A stretch of DNA of 64,000 nucleotides from Luidia sarsii (lineage: Eukaryota > Echinodermata > Asteroidea > Paxillosida > Luidiidae). Under the pieces are notes generated by a model, which saw only the letters and a list, made by a program, of their open reading frames with translations, searched no databases and was not told where the DNA came from. Where the stretch lies: assembly GCA_949987565.1 (NCBI GenBank), contig OX465105.1, positions 17,138,137 to 17,202,136 on the forward strand, in the 5' to 3' direction. The position numbers were made by a program, and so were the translations under genes. Positions 1 through 11,700 of this stretch are shown here, piece by piece. Each line of letters starts with the position of its first letter. Position 1 is the stretch's first letter.

Positions 1-315
1 GAGGAGGAGAAGGAGGAGGAGGAGGAGAAGGAGGAGGAAGAGGAGGAGAAGGAGGAGGAGAAAGAGGAGGAGGAGAAGGAGGAGGAGAAGGAGGAGGAGA
101 AGGAGGAGAAGAATAAAGAGGAGGAGGAGAAGGAAAGGGAAAAGGAGAGGGAGTAGGACAAGGAAAAGGAAAAGGAAAATGAGGAGGAGAAGGAGGAGGA
201 AGAAAGGAAGAAGAAGTGGCCCGAGAAGAAGAAGAAGAATAAGAGGGAGGAGGAGGAGGAGGAGAAGGAGAAGGAGAAGGAGGAAGAGGCGGAGGAGGAG
301 GAGAAGAAGAAAATA
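1..315. repeat. (GGA/GAA)n polypurine tract
   Basis: Almost pure purine on the + strand, mostly GAG/GGA/GAA triplets with a few interruptions. The frames open here give poly-Arg, poly-Glu or poly-Lys proteins and are not genes. Homopurine-homopyrimidine DNA of this kind can form triplexes, but nothing in the sequence shows a function. Confidence 0.95.
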
Positions 316-2116
316 TGAAAGAAAAACATCCACAAACATGACATGCGCAATGTCAACTCGTTGGTCTCGAGTAAAACAGGGAGACTTGCCAACTGTCACA
401 ATGTAGAAAGCTTGCAGAGGACATCACGTAGCCCAAGTCCTCTGAAAAGAACCCATAACCCGGGAGTTAACAGAGTATCCGGCTCTTTTCAGAGCCGTAT
501 ATACTCCTCGAAAGAGATGGCTCACACGGTGTCACCGCAAACTTTCTTCCCACGTTGTGGTCCCATCGTGCGAACCTCCCAATGTTATGCCGACTCTCAC
601 CAAATCACACGCGGAGCTTCAAAGGTTTAGATGGCCTGACGTTTTCGATCCTATAGGAGGACATCCCCAAGGCAGAAAGGTACCGATATATAGGATCGAA
701 ACATTTGCAAATAAGAGTCGCCTGAAAAGAAGATTATGGTAGATGTGGTAGAAGACACAAACATATATAAGCATAGTATCAGTAAACGCCACACGGCGAT
801 GGAGGATGGAGGACATCTCGGCTTGGTTTTTTTTTTTTCATCAGAAAAAAATCCCAAAAGTTTTAAATGCACTGTGCGCATATTGGGCCTCAATGCACTT
901 CCCGTTCTGGCGTTTCATATACGAATTTCACACGTCGCGTTTACTTACGTCGCACCGCTTTTCCTCATTTCGTGTGTGTGCGCAAAAGTGGAAGAAGGTC
1001 GAACTTGATCCAGCAACCTTCGCCGTATTAAATACTCATTATATAAGTCGACACTAATTAAACCCCAATAGGAGAGTGACGCTAGTTTATATCCGATAGC
1101 CTATTAATTCCCTTTTGAGTGGGGGATGATATTTGGTGGTGGTGGCGATGATGGCGGGGTTTTTTTTCGGGGGGGGGGTTGTCTTCTCTTCGTTCTCCCA
1201 ATCTATTTATGTGTCAATTCCACTTAAAATTTCGTCGCGTTGACGCCTCTCACGACCGGGCCCCGGGTCCGGAGCAGAAGGTGCCCGCCACGGCCGGCCG
1301 AAAGGTTTGTCGGCTGGTAGACACCCACCCGACGCGGACGGCCCCGGACCCAGGCCCAGCCTCGCCCCGCCTCGCCTCGGCATCCACCCCTCTTCCCCAT
1401 CTCTCTCTCCCCCTCTCCCTCCCTCCCGCTCTCTCTCTCTCCCTCCCTCCCCCTCTCTCTCTCCCTCTCTCCCTCTCTCCCCCTCTCTCTCCCTCTATCC
1501 GTCCCCCTCTCTCCCTCTTTCCCTCTCTACCTCTCTCACTTCCTCCCTCTCTCCCTCGCTCCTCTCTCTCCACCCCCTCTCCTTCTCTCCTTCTCTCCCT
1601 CTCTCCCTCTCTCCCTCTCTCCCTCTCTCCTTCCCCCCTCTCCCTCTCTCTCTCCCTCCATCTCTATCTCTCCCTTCCTCTCCCCCTATCCCTCCATCTC
1701 TATCTCTCCCTTCCTCTCCCCCTCTCCCTCCATCTCTATCTCTCTTTTCCTCTCCCCCTCTCCCTCCCTCTCTCCCTCTCTCCCTCTCTCCTACCCCCTC
1801 TCCCTCTCTCTCTCCCTCCATCTCTATCTCTCCCTTCCTCTCCCCCTATCCCTCCATCTCTATCTCTCCCTTCCTCTCCCCCTCTCCCTCCATCTCTCCC
1901 TCTCTCCATTCCCTCTCCGTCCTCTAGACTGCGGTTCCTTTTGATTTGTTACCTTCTGCATGTCTCTCTATCCCTCTCACCCCCCCCCCCTTGAGCGCCG
2001 CGAACGGTGTGCAACGCCATATGCACCGGGCCGGCGCGTTTCGGTCCAGATGTATCGACGATAGCCTCACCAGCTGATGCTCCAAGGATGTGGTGTTAGA
2101 ATCAAGAACACCTCAA

Positions 2117-2156
<40 letters not shown>

Positions 2157-3760
2157 CCTTTCTCTCTCTATCATCATCCACATTCTCTCTCGCTCTCACT
2201 CTCCCTCTATTTTCACCTCCACGGTATGTAGGCAATCACTGTCTGCCGACTCACGAAACCTTACTCCAAGGGCTCTGATACCCTGAACCCCAAAAGAAGA
2301 TACTAACCAATACCATATATAAAGTCATGCGATCCCCCAAACCGATTTGACCGAAATGCGATTTGTTGTATTGGAGACAGGGGTGGTTCCTTTACCCCAC
2401 TGATTTTGGATCGTATTCGTCCCCAGCTGCCAAAAGAACTCTAAGAAAGCGATCTCCTGTATCTCCCCCACCGTCTCTCATAACCCCCCCCCCCCCAACA
2501 AAAAAACAAAACAAAAAAAACCCACCCGAAATCAGTGGAGTGGATGCTTATACCCCGTCTGGGCCCAGTCGTCACCCCCAATGAGCACGTCTGCTACCAT
2601 GGGGACCGATAGCTACACACACCTGATATCAAGGAGGAAGTATGAAGAAGAAGCAGGGTGTGCCCCCCTCCCCTTCCCTCTCCTCTCCTCTCCTCTTATC
2701 TTATCCCTCCGAGGGTAACAAGTCCAGCAATCTCACGAGGTCCCTCCTCTCTTCCTCTCTTTCTCCAAACCTCCTCGGGGAATGAACGGCGTGCGGGGAC
2801 ACTTTTACGCGCCCACTCTCGCCATCTCTCGGACTTGAATAACCAATTCATTTGGGCAGAACGTATCAACCGAAAATCGTTACCCCCCCCCCCCCGCTTC
2901 CCGCCGCCCCCCCCCCCTATCCCCCACCCGTTCCTCCCTCCATCTCTGCCCCGAGAAATCACAAGATCGGTGAATGGTGTTGGTTGGCCAAAAAAAAATA
3001 CAGCACCCAACAAAATCCACGAGGGGGTTAAAACCGACACAACACCCGGTGCATACGAGGTCGGAAACACGCCGGCCAGATGAAAACGCCTGCCGTCCGT
3101 CCCGTTCCGTCCCCCCCCCCCTAGAGGGCAAGGTGCAACTCGCCCTCCCTATATAGCTCCAGCCATGCACACACCCGAAACCTCTCCCTCCAACCCCCGT
3201 CCCTATCCCCATCCCCATCCCCGTCCCCTCTCCTAGGTCTTCGTCCTCGGCATCATCAGATGCACTTCTTTAGCACATCACGCCCCATAAAATACCAATT
3301 AATGATTTGGCGGGGGTGGGGGGATGAGGGTGTGGTGAGGGTTTTGGGGTGTGGTGTTTTTTTTAAGAGCTGCCCGACTGCCCGCCAAGGCTAGACCATG
3401 CAGTGGGCCAAGTCCCGACGCAGCCTATAAAACCCGGATAGGGATTATACCTACATATGCGGTTATTGTACTTTTGACAAGACACAGGAGAAATATAGAC
3501 ACGGTCACCCATTCGCACAAACGTGTGTGTCTATGTATGTGGGGTTCCTTCATCATAGGGTACACCAAAACTTCACCCTTCACCCACAGGCCTTACACCA
3601 GTTAATACAATAAAGATGTGTCCATATATAGCCGCGTTCCTCAAAGTGATGAATAAAAGATAACTTGAAGGCCAACCACTTTGTCAGTTAACCAACTGGT
3701 TCGTCTTGAAGGGATATTCATTAGTGATTAATATATTCACCAGGAAATGAAGTCCTACAA
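316..3760. other. Gene-free region with retroelement debris and CT-rich repeats
   Basis: I see no supportable exon. About 420-560 carries a decayed copy of a dispersed retroelement tail, with a near-palindromic CTTTTCAGA segment and the shared GTGTCACCGCAAAC motif. About 615-700 resembles the GACGTTTCGATCCTA end found at the Penelope-like element near 3790. A CT-rich block covers 1386-1930. The rest is mixed sequence with homopolymer runs. The missing 5' T-box exon was looked for here (a GTEM-type motif) and not found. Confidence 0.6.
1386..1930. repeat. CT-rich (TCTCCC)n low-complexity block
   Basis: About 545 bp, nearly all pyrimidine on +. It contains internal tandem copies of a longer unit (CTCCATCTCTATCTC recurs around 1655, 1693, 1728 and 1815). 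The long open frames on both strands are Ser/Leu/Pro or Arg/Glu/Gly low complexity and are not genes. Confidence 0.9.
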
Positions 3761-3764
3761 GTAT

Positions 3765-4774
3765 TCAAAAAATTTAGTGGGCCTGACGTTTCGATCCTAG
3801 CAGGACCTTTCTCAAAGGCAGAGTGACAAGGACAAAACAGATACATGTACACGAAGGCAGGGGGGAGAGAGTGAATAGGACACGGATGAGAAACAAAGGA
3901 CAAAGAGTGAAGCTGGTAGGGAGAGATCAAAGGGAAGGGCAAGGGGTAGGGTAGAGATTAGTGAGAGGAGGGGGAAAGATCAAAGAGAAGGGCAAGGAGT
4001 GGGGTAGGGATTATTGACAATAGGGGGAAAGATCAAAGAGAGAAGTGTGAAAGACTGAACACAAAAGAAGGATTATCAGAAAGCTGCATGGTGTTAGTCA
4101 TTACCCTCCTGGATGTTGAGACCATGTGGTTGAATAGTCCGAAGACGCTTCATCCACATTTTCTCACGGCTGAGACGGACAGCATTACTACGGTGACCAA
4201 GTGATTCTATGCCCAGTACACTCATATCTGATATCGAATGATCAGGGAGATTGAAGTGATACCCAACAGGGGTGTCCATTTTACCGGTTTTGATGGTAGA
4301 CCTATGGCCATAGATTCGTTTTTTGAGGGTGTTTTTTGTCTCGCCAACATACTGAATATTACAAACTCTACAAGAGATGAGGTATATGATGTTTGAGGTA
4401 GTGCACGTGATAGAGCCATAGGTCGTGTGGGTAGTTCCAGAAGAATGTCCATTGAAAGAGTCTATTTCCTTGACATGTGTCTTGCAAACAATGCATTTCG
4501 AGGTACACTTAAATGTGCCAAATTTGGTTGGAGGTGAGGAGTCCAAAGGGGGAACCTCTGCTCGGACAATTAAGTCACGCAGGTTACGGGGGCGCCTGAA
4601 AGCCAAAACAGGCGAATTAGGAATGGCTTCAGCCAGACGATCTGAAGTGTGGAGAATATGGTGGTTTTCCTTAGTTATCTTCCTGAGAGGAGGAAGAGAA
4701 GGGTGGTAGGAAGTAACTAAGGGAACCTTGGGCTTGTCCTTGGGACCTGGTGGCTTTTGTTTTAGTGCCGAACT
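3765..4774 (-). mobile_element. Penelope-like element, 3' fragment with GIY-YIG endonuclease
   Basis: The minus-strand frame from about 4774 to its stop at 4094 encodes about 226 residues typical of the end of a Penelope-like retroelement. It has a stretch following the reverse transcriptase (AFRRPRNLRDLIVRA), a Cys-rich linker (CTSKCIVC) and a GIY-YIG endonuclease core (IIYLIS...QYVGET) with RIYGHRSTI following. The reverse transcriptase palm is missing, so the copy is 5' truncated, as is common for these elements. Downstream on the minus strand is a 53-bp tandem repeat (about 3925-4045, period set by GATCAAAG at 3925, 3978 and 4031). The element end near 3780-3830 contains GGACC...GAAACGTC and recurs elsewhere in the window. 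The same open frame runs on to 5320 only through AAG-repeat sequence, which I exclude. Confidence 0.85.
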
Positions 4775-5037
4775 TCTGGGAATGGAATAGACTTTAGCAA
4801 TGGAGTTCTTCACTTGGCGAGAACTACAAGTATTGTACAACGTCGGTTGGAAACAAATAAAGATGATTGGAAATGAGATAAACGTGTAAATATGATATTT
4901 ATTTATATACGGGCGATAACAGTGCATATCATTCTGTGACGTGCGTTTCTCAGCAGTACTGAAGCTTTGTGCAAAATGTCCCAGACATCGGAAACGAGAG
5001 CTGGGATTTGTGTTTTCGACGAAATAGATAAAAGAAG

Positions 5038-5311
5038 AAGAAGAAGAAGAAAACGAAGGAGAAGAAGAAGAAGAAGAAGAAGAAGAAGACTTTTTTTGAC
5101 TTTTCAAATGGAGACTTTGTTTCAAATCCATTTGATATGAATTAACATACAGTACATGAAAGTAAAAAAATAATGAATATACATGTATGAACAGAATAAA
5201 CAGAAATGTACAAATTGAAACAAGTAAAAGAATTTTAAAGAAGAAGAAGAAGAAGAAGAAGAAGAAGAAGAAGAAGAAGGAAAATAAGAAGAAGAAGAAG
5301 AAGAAGAAAGA
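5038..5311. repeat. (AAG)n microsatellites flanking the retroelement fragment
   Basis: Two AAG arrays, about 5038-5092 and 5239-5311, are separated by about 150 bp of AT-rich unique sequence. They give poly-Ser/poly-Phe/poly-Lys readings that extend real or random frames artificially. Confidence 0.9.
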
Positions 5312-5593
5312 AGACCTCACAAGATGGGCAAAAGGGAAACACCGAACCTTTGCGGGGGAAATGAAAGCAAGGCTTTCGCCGAGTGAAACAAATTGTGCAC
5401 TCGCAACTGCCTCAAGATATGTTCCGATCCTTCGATGAGCTCCGTGCCAGTGATATCTGTTCGGATCTTGTTCAGGCTCCGGTGATTAAAGGGTACCGCC
5501 TAATGCCATTTGGGGCGGCCCCGCGTCAAAACAATCACTGCCACTGAATTAACTTCAATTCTTGGAGTTCTGCCTGTTTTCTTTTCAGCCCCC

Positions 5594-5630
<37 letters not shown>

Positions 5631-6880
5631 TCTCTCTCTTTCCTTACGCGGACGCCCCACCTCCAAAAAAATCTGCCAGATAGTTATGGGATAGCCAGGG
5701 CGTTAGCAAATCACGGACCATGACAATAGCCGAGACCTTGTAAAACAAAGTGTCACTCGGTGTACATTTTTTGGTTACCATCTGTTGCCATTCCCAGGCC
5801 ATATGCCCACGGTATTACCGTTCCGGGGACGGGCATATCCTTACATACACTAACCAAGCGGCCGCATCCCCCGGAGAGTTGCGGAGTCGCGCCGGGTAAA
5901 AATTAAAAAACACACACCACATGACCGGGATGAGTTAGAGGAGTCCCGAGGCGGGCGGCGCGGGCGCGCGGGCGGGCGAGCGTGAACCGCGCGCTGCCGT
6001 CTACCGTGAGCCGGGCGCGGAGGACCGGTTGAGCAAGCACGCGGCCCACGCTGCCGATCGGCGGGCAACGCAGCGTCCGTTCTAGCGCAGTGACACGGCA
6101 GGCTTTACCGGTAGGAAGCTGCCACCACGGACAACTCCTGAAGAAGGAAAAAACAAAAACAAAAACAACACCCTGGACTCGAACCATGCATCGCTGATGC
6201 GAAAATCGTGCAGAATAGGAAAAGGGTGTCGGCCGATGGACAGACAACGAATCCACAGACCCATTACTAACAGCGATAACAATTCACCGGCAACTGTCCT
6301 GTGAGAAGTACACGCCCGGGTTGGGGCACATGGCGCTTATACGCCGCTAACTTTTCATGCAACCGTGAAACCCCCGAAGTTGTGTCCCCGGCCCCATGCA
6401 CAAGCCAAATCACGACTGCTTGTCTTCCTCGGCCGCAGACAGCTCCCAGTTCCCCTGCTCGATCCTATTTCCGAGCATTCCGAACGAAATCGTACAATAC
6501 AAATAAATCTTTAACAAAAACGACCTTGGTCCGAAATGCCACATGTTTTGTTTATAAAAAGAAAGGATCAGAAAAGGGTGCAGAAGACCTGTCCTTTCCA
6601 TTCCCCTAGGGCGTCTCTCAAACCCATGGATGCATGATCTGTATTTGTAAAGACTTTAAGTATAAGCAGTGCGCAAAATCGCATCTCGAAAACCTCGATG
6701 TGGTATAAGAACTGAAACCCATTTTGTTTTGATGTTACGCGGGAAGTCAAGGTCCGTATTGCCCGACTCTCTCTGCGTAAGTTGAAGCGAAGATTTGGGT
6801 CAGAGGTGTAGGTGGGCTATTTTGTGACGTTTGATTCATCTCGAAATAGGCAATATTCGCAGCGGGCTTTTCATACTCTC
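5312..6880. other. Gene-free stretch upstream of the first visible T-box exon
   Basis: Mixed unique sequence with a (CT)n run at about 5592-5640. No splice-bounded coding exon with a recognisable product was seen. If the transcript starts left of the window, this stretch is intronic. Confidence 0.5.
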
Positions 6881-7047
6881 TGTCTGTCTGTATGTCTGTT
6901 TGTCTGTCTGTCTGTATTTGTCTCTGTCACTGTCTCTTTCTTCGTCTCTTTCGTTCCATTCACCTGTCTCTCCTCTATCTCTCTCACAGACCCCTCTGAC
7001 TGTGCCTGTATCTCTGTCCCTCTCTCTAAATATCACTCTGTACATTC

Positions 7048-7111
<64 letters not shown>

Positions 7112-7304
7112 ATCTCTCTCTCTCTGAATGTCTGTCTGTCTGTCTCTCTCTATAATATCTATCTATCCAACACGCACACACACAGACCCCTCTGACTGTG
7201 TCTGTATCTCTGTCCCTCTCTCTTTCTCTAAGCATCGCTCTGTATACATTCCCCTTCTCTCTCATTCTCAACACTCTCTGTCTCCGTTCCCATTCCACCA
7301 CTCA
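6881..7304. repeat. CTGT/CT dinucleotide repeat next to the T-box exon acceptor
   Basis: TCTG/TCTC repeats include a pure (CT)n core around 7051-7107, and CACACA at about 7173-7182. The block ends in CCACCACTCAG, the 3' splice site of the T-box exon at 7306, so part of it acts as an extended pyrimidine tract. Confidence 0.85.
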
Positions 7305-7305
7305 G

Positions 7306-7573
7306 GCGCATGTTCCCCACGTTCCGGGTGACCATGACGGGGCTGGACTCCAACGCCAAGTACATCCTGCTCATGGACATCGTTCCCGTGGACGACACGC
7401 GCTACAAGTACCACAACTCCGAGTGGGTGGTGTCTGGCAAGGCCGAGCCGCACATGCCCAGCCGGCTCTACATCCACCCGGACTCGCCGGCCACGGGAGC
7501 CGTCTGGATGAAGCAGGTGGTCACCTTCAACAAGCTCAAGCTGACCAACAACAACCTGGACCAGCACGGCCAC
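7306..7573 (+). CDS. Tbx6/16: T-box gene, first visible coding exon
   Basis: Begins after ACTCAG; the first base completes an Arg codon, then [13 protein letters not shown] follows. Ends at CAC (His of DQHGH) before GTAAGT, phase 0. It encodes the N-terminal half of the T-box beta-barrel. The ATG at 7310 is an internal Met, not the start. Confidence 0.93.
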
Positions 7574-8668
7574 GTAAGTCCGTTAAGATTCCCGCCACGG
7601 TGTATCATTGTAGACAGATTCGGCGAAAGGAACCTATGGAGGCCGCCATTGCTGCGAGTGGGGGCCACCGCCATTCCCTTTGTTTGCACCATAGAGCAGT
7701 CGGCTGACTGAATGCAATTGGCGCACGCGAAGACGGTATATAGTACGTGTCACGACAGCTTCCGCCAACACCGTGTCCAATAGGTCGACCCATCGGGCCG
7801 CACTATCGGTGCATGCGGCGTGGTCTGCATGTCCGACTGTCCGAGCCGACTCCGGTATAATCCTCTCCGGCCGCACTCTCCGTCTTGTCAGCACCGCGTG
7901 ACGCACGTCGTCATCCGTCCCCAATCCGCACCCACACCTCATCCGCACTGCTCCGGAACCCATTCCGTCTCGATTCCCCATTTCAATTAACCCACTAAGC
8001 GTTGATAGTGTAATCTCCAGCCGTAAAAAATATAAACAGTGCGTGTTAATACTTCTTTGCGATTCCAGTACCGCGCTTATTTTTCTGGACAAGCATGCGG
8101 ACGAACTATCAGTTGAGCAAGCGAGCGAGCAGCAGAAAGGTAAAACACTCGCTTGCAAATTTATAGCCAGACCATGTGAACGTTTCCTTATGTTATTTTG
8201 CGCACCACAAGGCACTCCAATCCGCGAGACTCACAGGAGAAAAAAAGACCCACGCATCATCATTACCCTATTCCTCCTTCAGGTCTCTAACATGAGACGA
8301 AGAAAGAACAAGAACAAGACAAAAAAATCATCGCCGATAAGAGGGAAGCGAGGGGTTACGGAGAGAGAGAGAGAGAGCGAGAGAGAGAGAGAATGAGAGA
8401 GAGAGAGAGAGTGAGAGAGGGAGAGAGAGGGAGAGAGTGAGAGAGAGAGAGAGAGAGAGCAAAAAGAAGAAGAAGTCGAAGAACGAGCCTCGTGGTCTTT
8501 TGATGGAGTGATGCTAAAACCAACGCTTAGAGCAATGCCGAACCGGAATCCTTTAAGGACCGACTGCATCCCCCCTCCCCCCCCCCTCTCTCTCTCTCAC
8601 TCTTTCTCTCACTCTTTCTCTCTCTCTCTCTTCCTCTCTCTGTTGCTCTCCCTCTCTCTTCTCTCTCT

Positions 8669-8704
<36 letters not shown>

Positions 8705-11700
8705 TCCCTGCCTCCCTTAGTTCCATTTCCTCCCTCTCGTTCCTCTTTCCCTCTCTCCCTCTCTCTCTCTCTCTCTCGGATGGCCCCGAGACAATACCGA
8801 GTCACTCAATCAACAGGCCTGCTCGAATGATAGAACCCGACTCGCCAAACAAGATTGCCCTGATTGGACTGGCCAAGATTTTAAAACCCGTGTTATCCCC
8901 CTCTGCTGCGACTTAAAGCGATTACGGACATTTTTTTTTCTTGCTTTCTTTCTATCCCTGTCTTCCTTCATTACGGACGGGGAGGGGGGGAGTAGGGAGC
9001 TCTCTTTTATCGTGGAGGATTTTTTTTTCTCTTCGAGGATGGGGGGGGGAGAGGGGAGGAGGGAGGGCTTGGAAATTGACATTTTCAGCGGAGGAGCATT
9101 AGCTGGAATTTCGGAAGGCGACGGAGATGGTGGGCTCGGTGGAGCGTAAAAGCCCCTAACCCTAAGACGATTAGCCAGCCAGCTTTCTGCAAAGAGTAAT
9201 AAACGGCGAGAGGTCCAAAACAAAGCGAAGGGAAAAGAAAGAGAGAGAGAGGGGCTGATAAAAAAAAGAAAGAGAGCAGGAGATGAGACAAGTGGAAATG
9301 GGATTAATACTTTTAAGTGGCCCTAGTTGTCTGTTTCCGAGTTTGTGGGGTTTTTTTTTCTCCGACTGGGTGACAGCTCTGCTTGTCTTCGGTGAATGCA
9401 AACGGCTAAAACCGGGACACCACTCTGGGCTTTGTTTTTTTAAGTACCGGTACCTATTCAGTCGATTTCATTTCCCGACATCGACTCTTAAAAATGCCCG
9501 TCGACAAGACAGTGGATCGACAACGTTGCTTGGCACGACAGTCAAATTATGACAACGGGAAGCTTCGGTTTGCTGGAGAGGTGCAATATCTTACGAGCAT
9601 TAGCAGTTATGCAGATGCCGTCGTTTCAAACGGTACCTCTCTATGACATTAATCATACAGGTAGCTTAATGTCAACGACGGTAGCTATATGATGTTCCGA
9701 CTTGGACGCAAATACCTCGTGCTCGTCTTTCAGTCTTCGCCACAAAAGCCTTCTTTTCTGCTAGTTTCTCAGTGCCAAATCGGTTCATAAGGGAACAGAT
9801 CTCCGTCTTTTTGAGAAGACTCTTCTCGTTATAAGATTCGGTATTTTCTCACTTGTTCAATTAAGGGCTCTGTTATGTTTCGGCAAATTTAGATCAGCCC
9901 ACTGCTTATATATAGGTGCCGGCATTAAAGTAACACGTCTGGAAGCAAATCCATTGAGTATAGCATATGTGACCCGGCACAACGACATGAGGAATATCCC
10001 ACCAAAACACTTTTTGAGTAAACAACGCCTGAAGCTAAAGTATCTTCACAATTCGATTACATATCCATTTTCTTTTTTTCCTTTTTTCGGAAATTTTAAG
10101 TATTACAGGATATTATATTTTGATATCATTTGAAAGCTAATGGTATATATACTCTTTTACATCATAAGCAAACCTCAAAATCTCAAAAGTGGGGTTATTC
10201 TTCATTATGCTGTGCCGGGTCACATATTCCTTCCTGGTACGTCGCATGCACTTTTGTGTCAAGCAAAATGTCATCGGTTCTCAGGATATAGATTGCACGT
10301 TGGACATGTTAAGGCTATACTCCTCCGAGGGGAGGTGCCACCACACAATGAAGACGCAGACAGAGAGAGAGAGGGAGGGGGAGAAAGAGAGAGAGAGGAG
10401 GGAGAGAGAGGAGAAAGAGGGGAGAGGGAGAGAATTTGAGAGAGAGCGGAGGGAGACCGAGAGGAGAGAGGGAGAGAATTTGAGAGAGAGGGGAGGGAGA
10501 CCGAGAGGAGAGAGGTAGAGATAGGGAGATAGAGGATGAGATAGAAGGAGGGGAGAGAGAGGGGGAAGAGGGAGAGAGAGGGAGGGAGAGAGAGGGAGGG
10601 AGAGAGAGGGAGGGGAGAGAGACAGAGAGAGACAGAGAGAGGGGGTGGGATAGAGAGGAGAGAGGGGAAGAGAGAGAAAGAGGAGAGAGGGCAGAGGGAG
10701 AGAGAGGAGACAGAGAGAGGGAGAGAGAGGGGATAGAGAGAGACAGAGGAGAGGGTAGAGGGGGAGATGAGACAGAGAGAGTGGGAGAGAGAGACAGAGA
10801 GAGGAAGAGAGGGGGAGAGAGAGTGGGAGAGAGAGACGGAGAGGGAGAGGGGACGAGTGAGAGGGTGGGCATCAAATTTTGGAGGGGACCAAACTGAGCA
10901 GACACACCAGCACGCCCCCCGACTCAACCACGCGCGTGCGATACAGCCGTGCGAACGGGACGGTGGAAATTCACATGCCTCCGCGCACGCATCCCAGCCA
11001 CCTGTCCCGGGCCGGCAGCGGGCCGCCGGCGGGCCGGTCGGCGGGGCGCCCGCGGCCGGCATCCCGCCCACGGCCGGGGCCGGTGCGCGCTGCCGCGGCC
11101 CCGTGCCTGTATTGGAACGCTAATAGGCGTGAAGCCCGGCATAGTGTTGGTGTGGGCACAGCGGATCCCAGGCGCGGGTCGGGCACGGGGACTCTCCGCC
11201 GGGCCCAGGGCCCTCCCGTGCACGGGCGACCCCCGGCACGGCACGGCACGGCCTGCTCTGGCTAGCATTGCCCGTGATTAAAAAAATCACCAATAATAAG
11301 GAAGTTAACAACAAGTAGCCAGTGTACTTTCCCCCACCTCTCTCTCTCTCCCCCCTCCCCTCTCTCTCTCTCTCTCTCTCTCCCTCTCTCTCTCTCTCTC
11401 CCATTTCTCTCTCTCTCTCTCCCTCTCTCTCTCTATGGCTATCTCTCTCTTGTTCTCTCTCTCTTGTTCTCTCTCTCTTGCTCTCTCTCTCGCTCTCTCT
11501 GTCTCTCTTGCTCTCTCTCTCTCTTGCTCTCTCTCTCTCTCTCTTGCTCTCTCTCTGTCCACATCGACCAAGAGCCGGAGTTGGGTTATTCCAGTAGCGT
11601 TGTTGTGGCAGCACACACCTAGCACCACCCTGCCACCCACCACCGTCCCACCGCCACCCTCAATCACGGGCCACGAAGATGAATCCCAAGCGCTTTCACA

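Noticed and set aside
179..406. Arg-rich peptide at the left edge
   Set aside because: Pure translation of the GGA/GAA repeat.
1179..1994. Long open frames of Ser/Leu/Pro or Arg/Glu in CT/GA blocks (here and at 10271-11071, 24470-25027, 26640-27581 and 31269-32039)
   Set aside because: They are translations of dinucleotide repeats, open in several frames and on both strands, with no family motif.
3790..3835. Active hammerhead in the Penelope-like element end (minus strand GGTCC...GAAACGTC)
   Set aside because: The CUGAUGA core is replaced by a divergent sequence, so only half of the motif is present.
1..7305. 5' T-box exon within the window
   Set aside because: I looked for the conserved sequence before RMFPTFRV (a GTEM...KAGR-type exon) and found no candidate, so it most likely lies left of the window.
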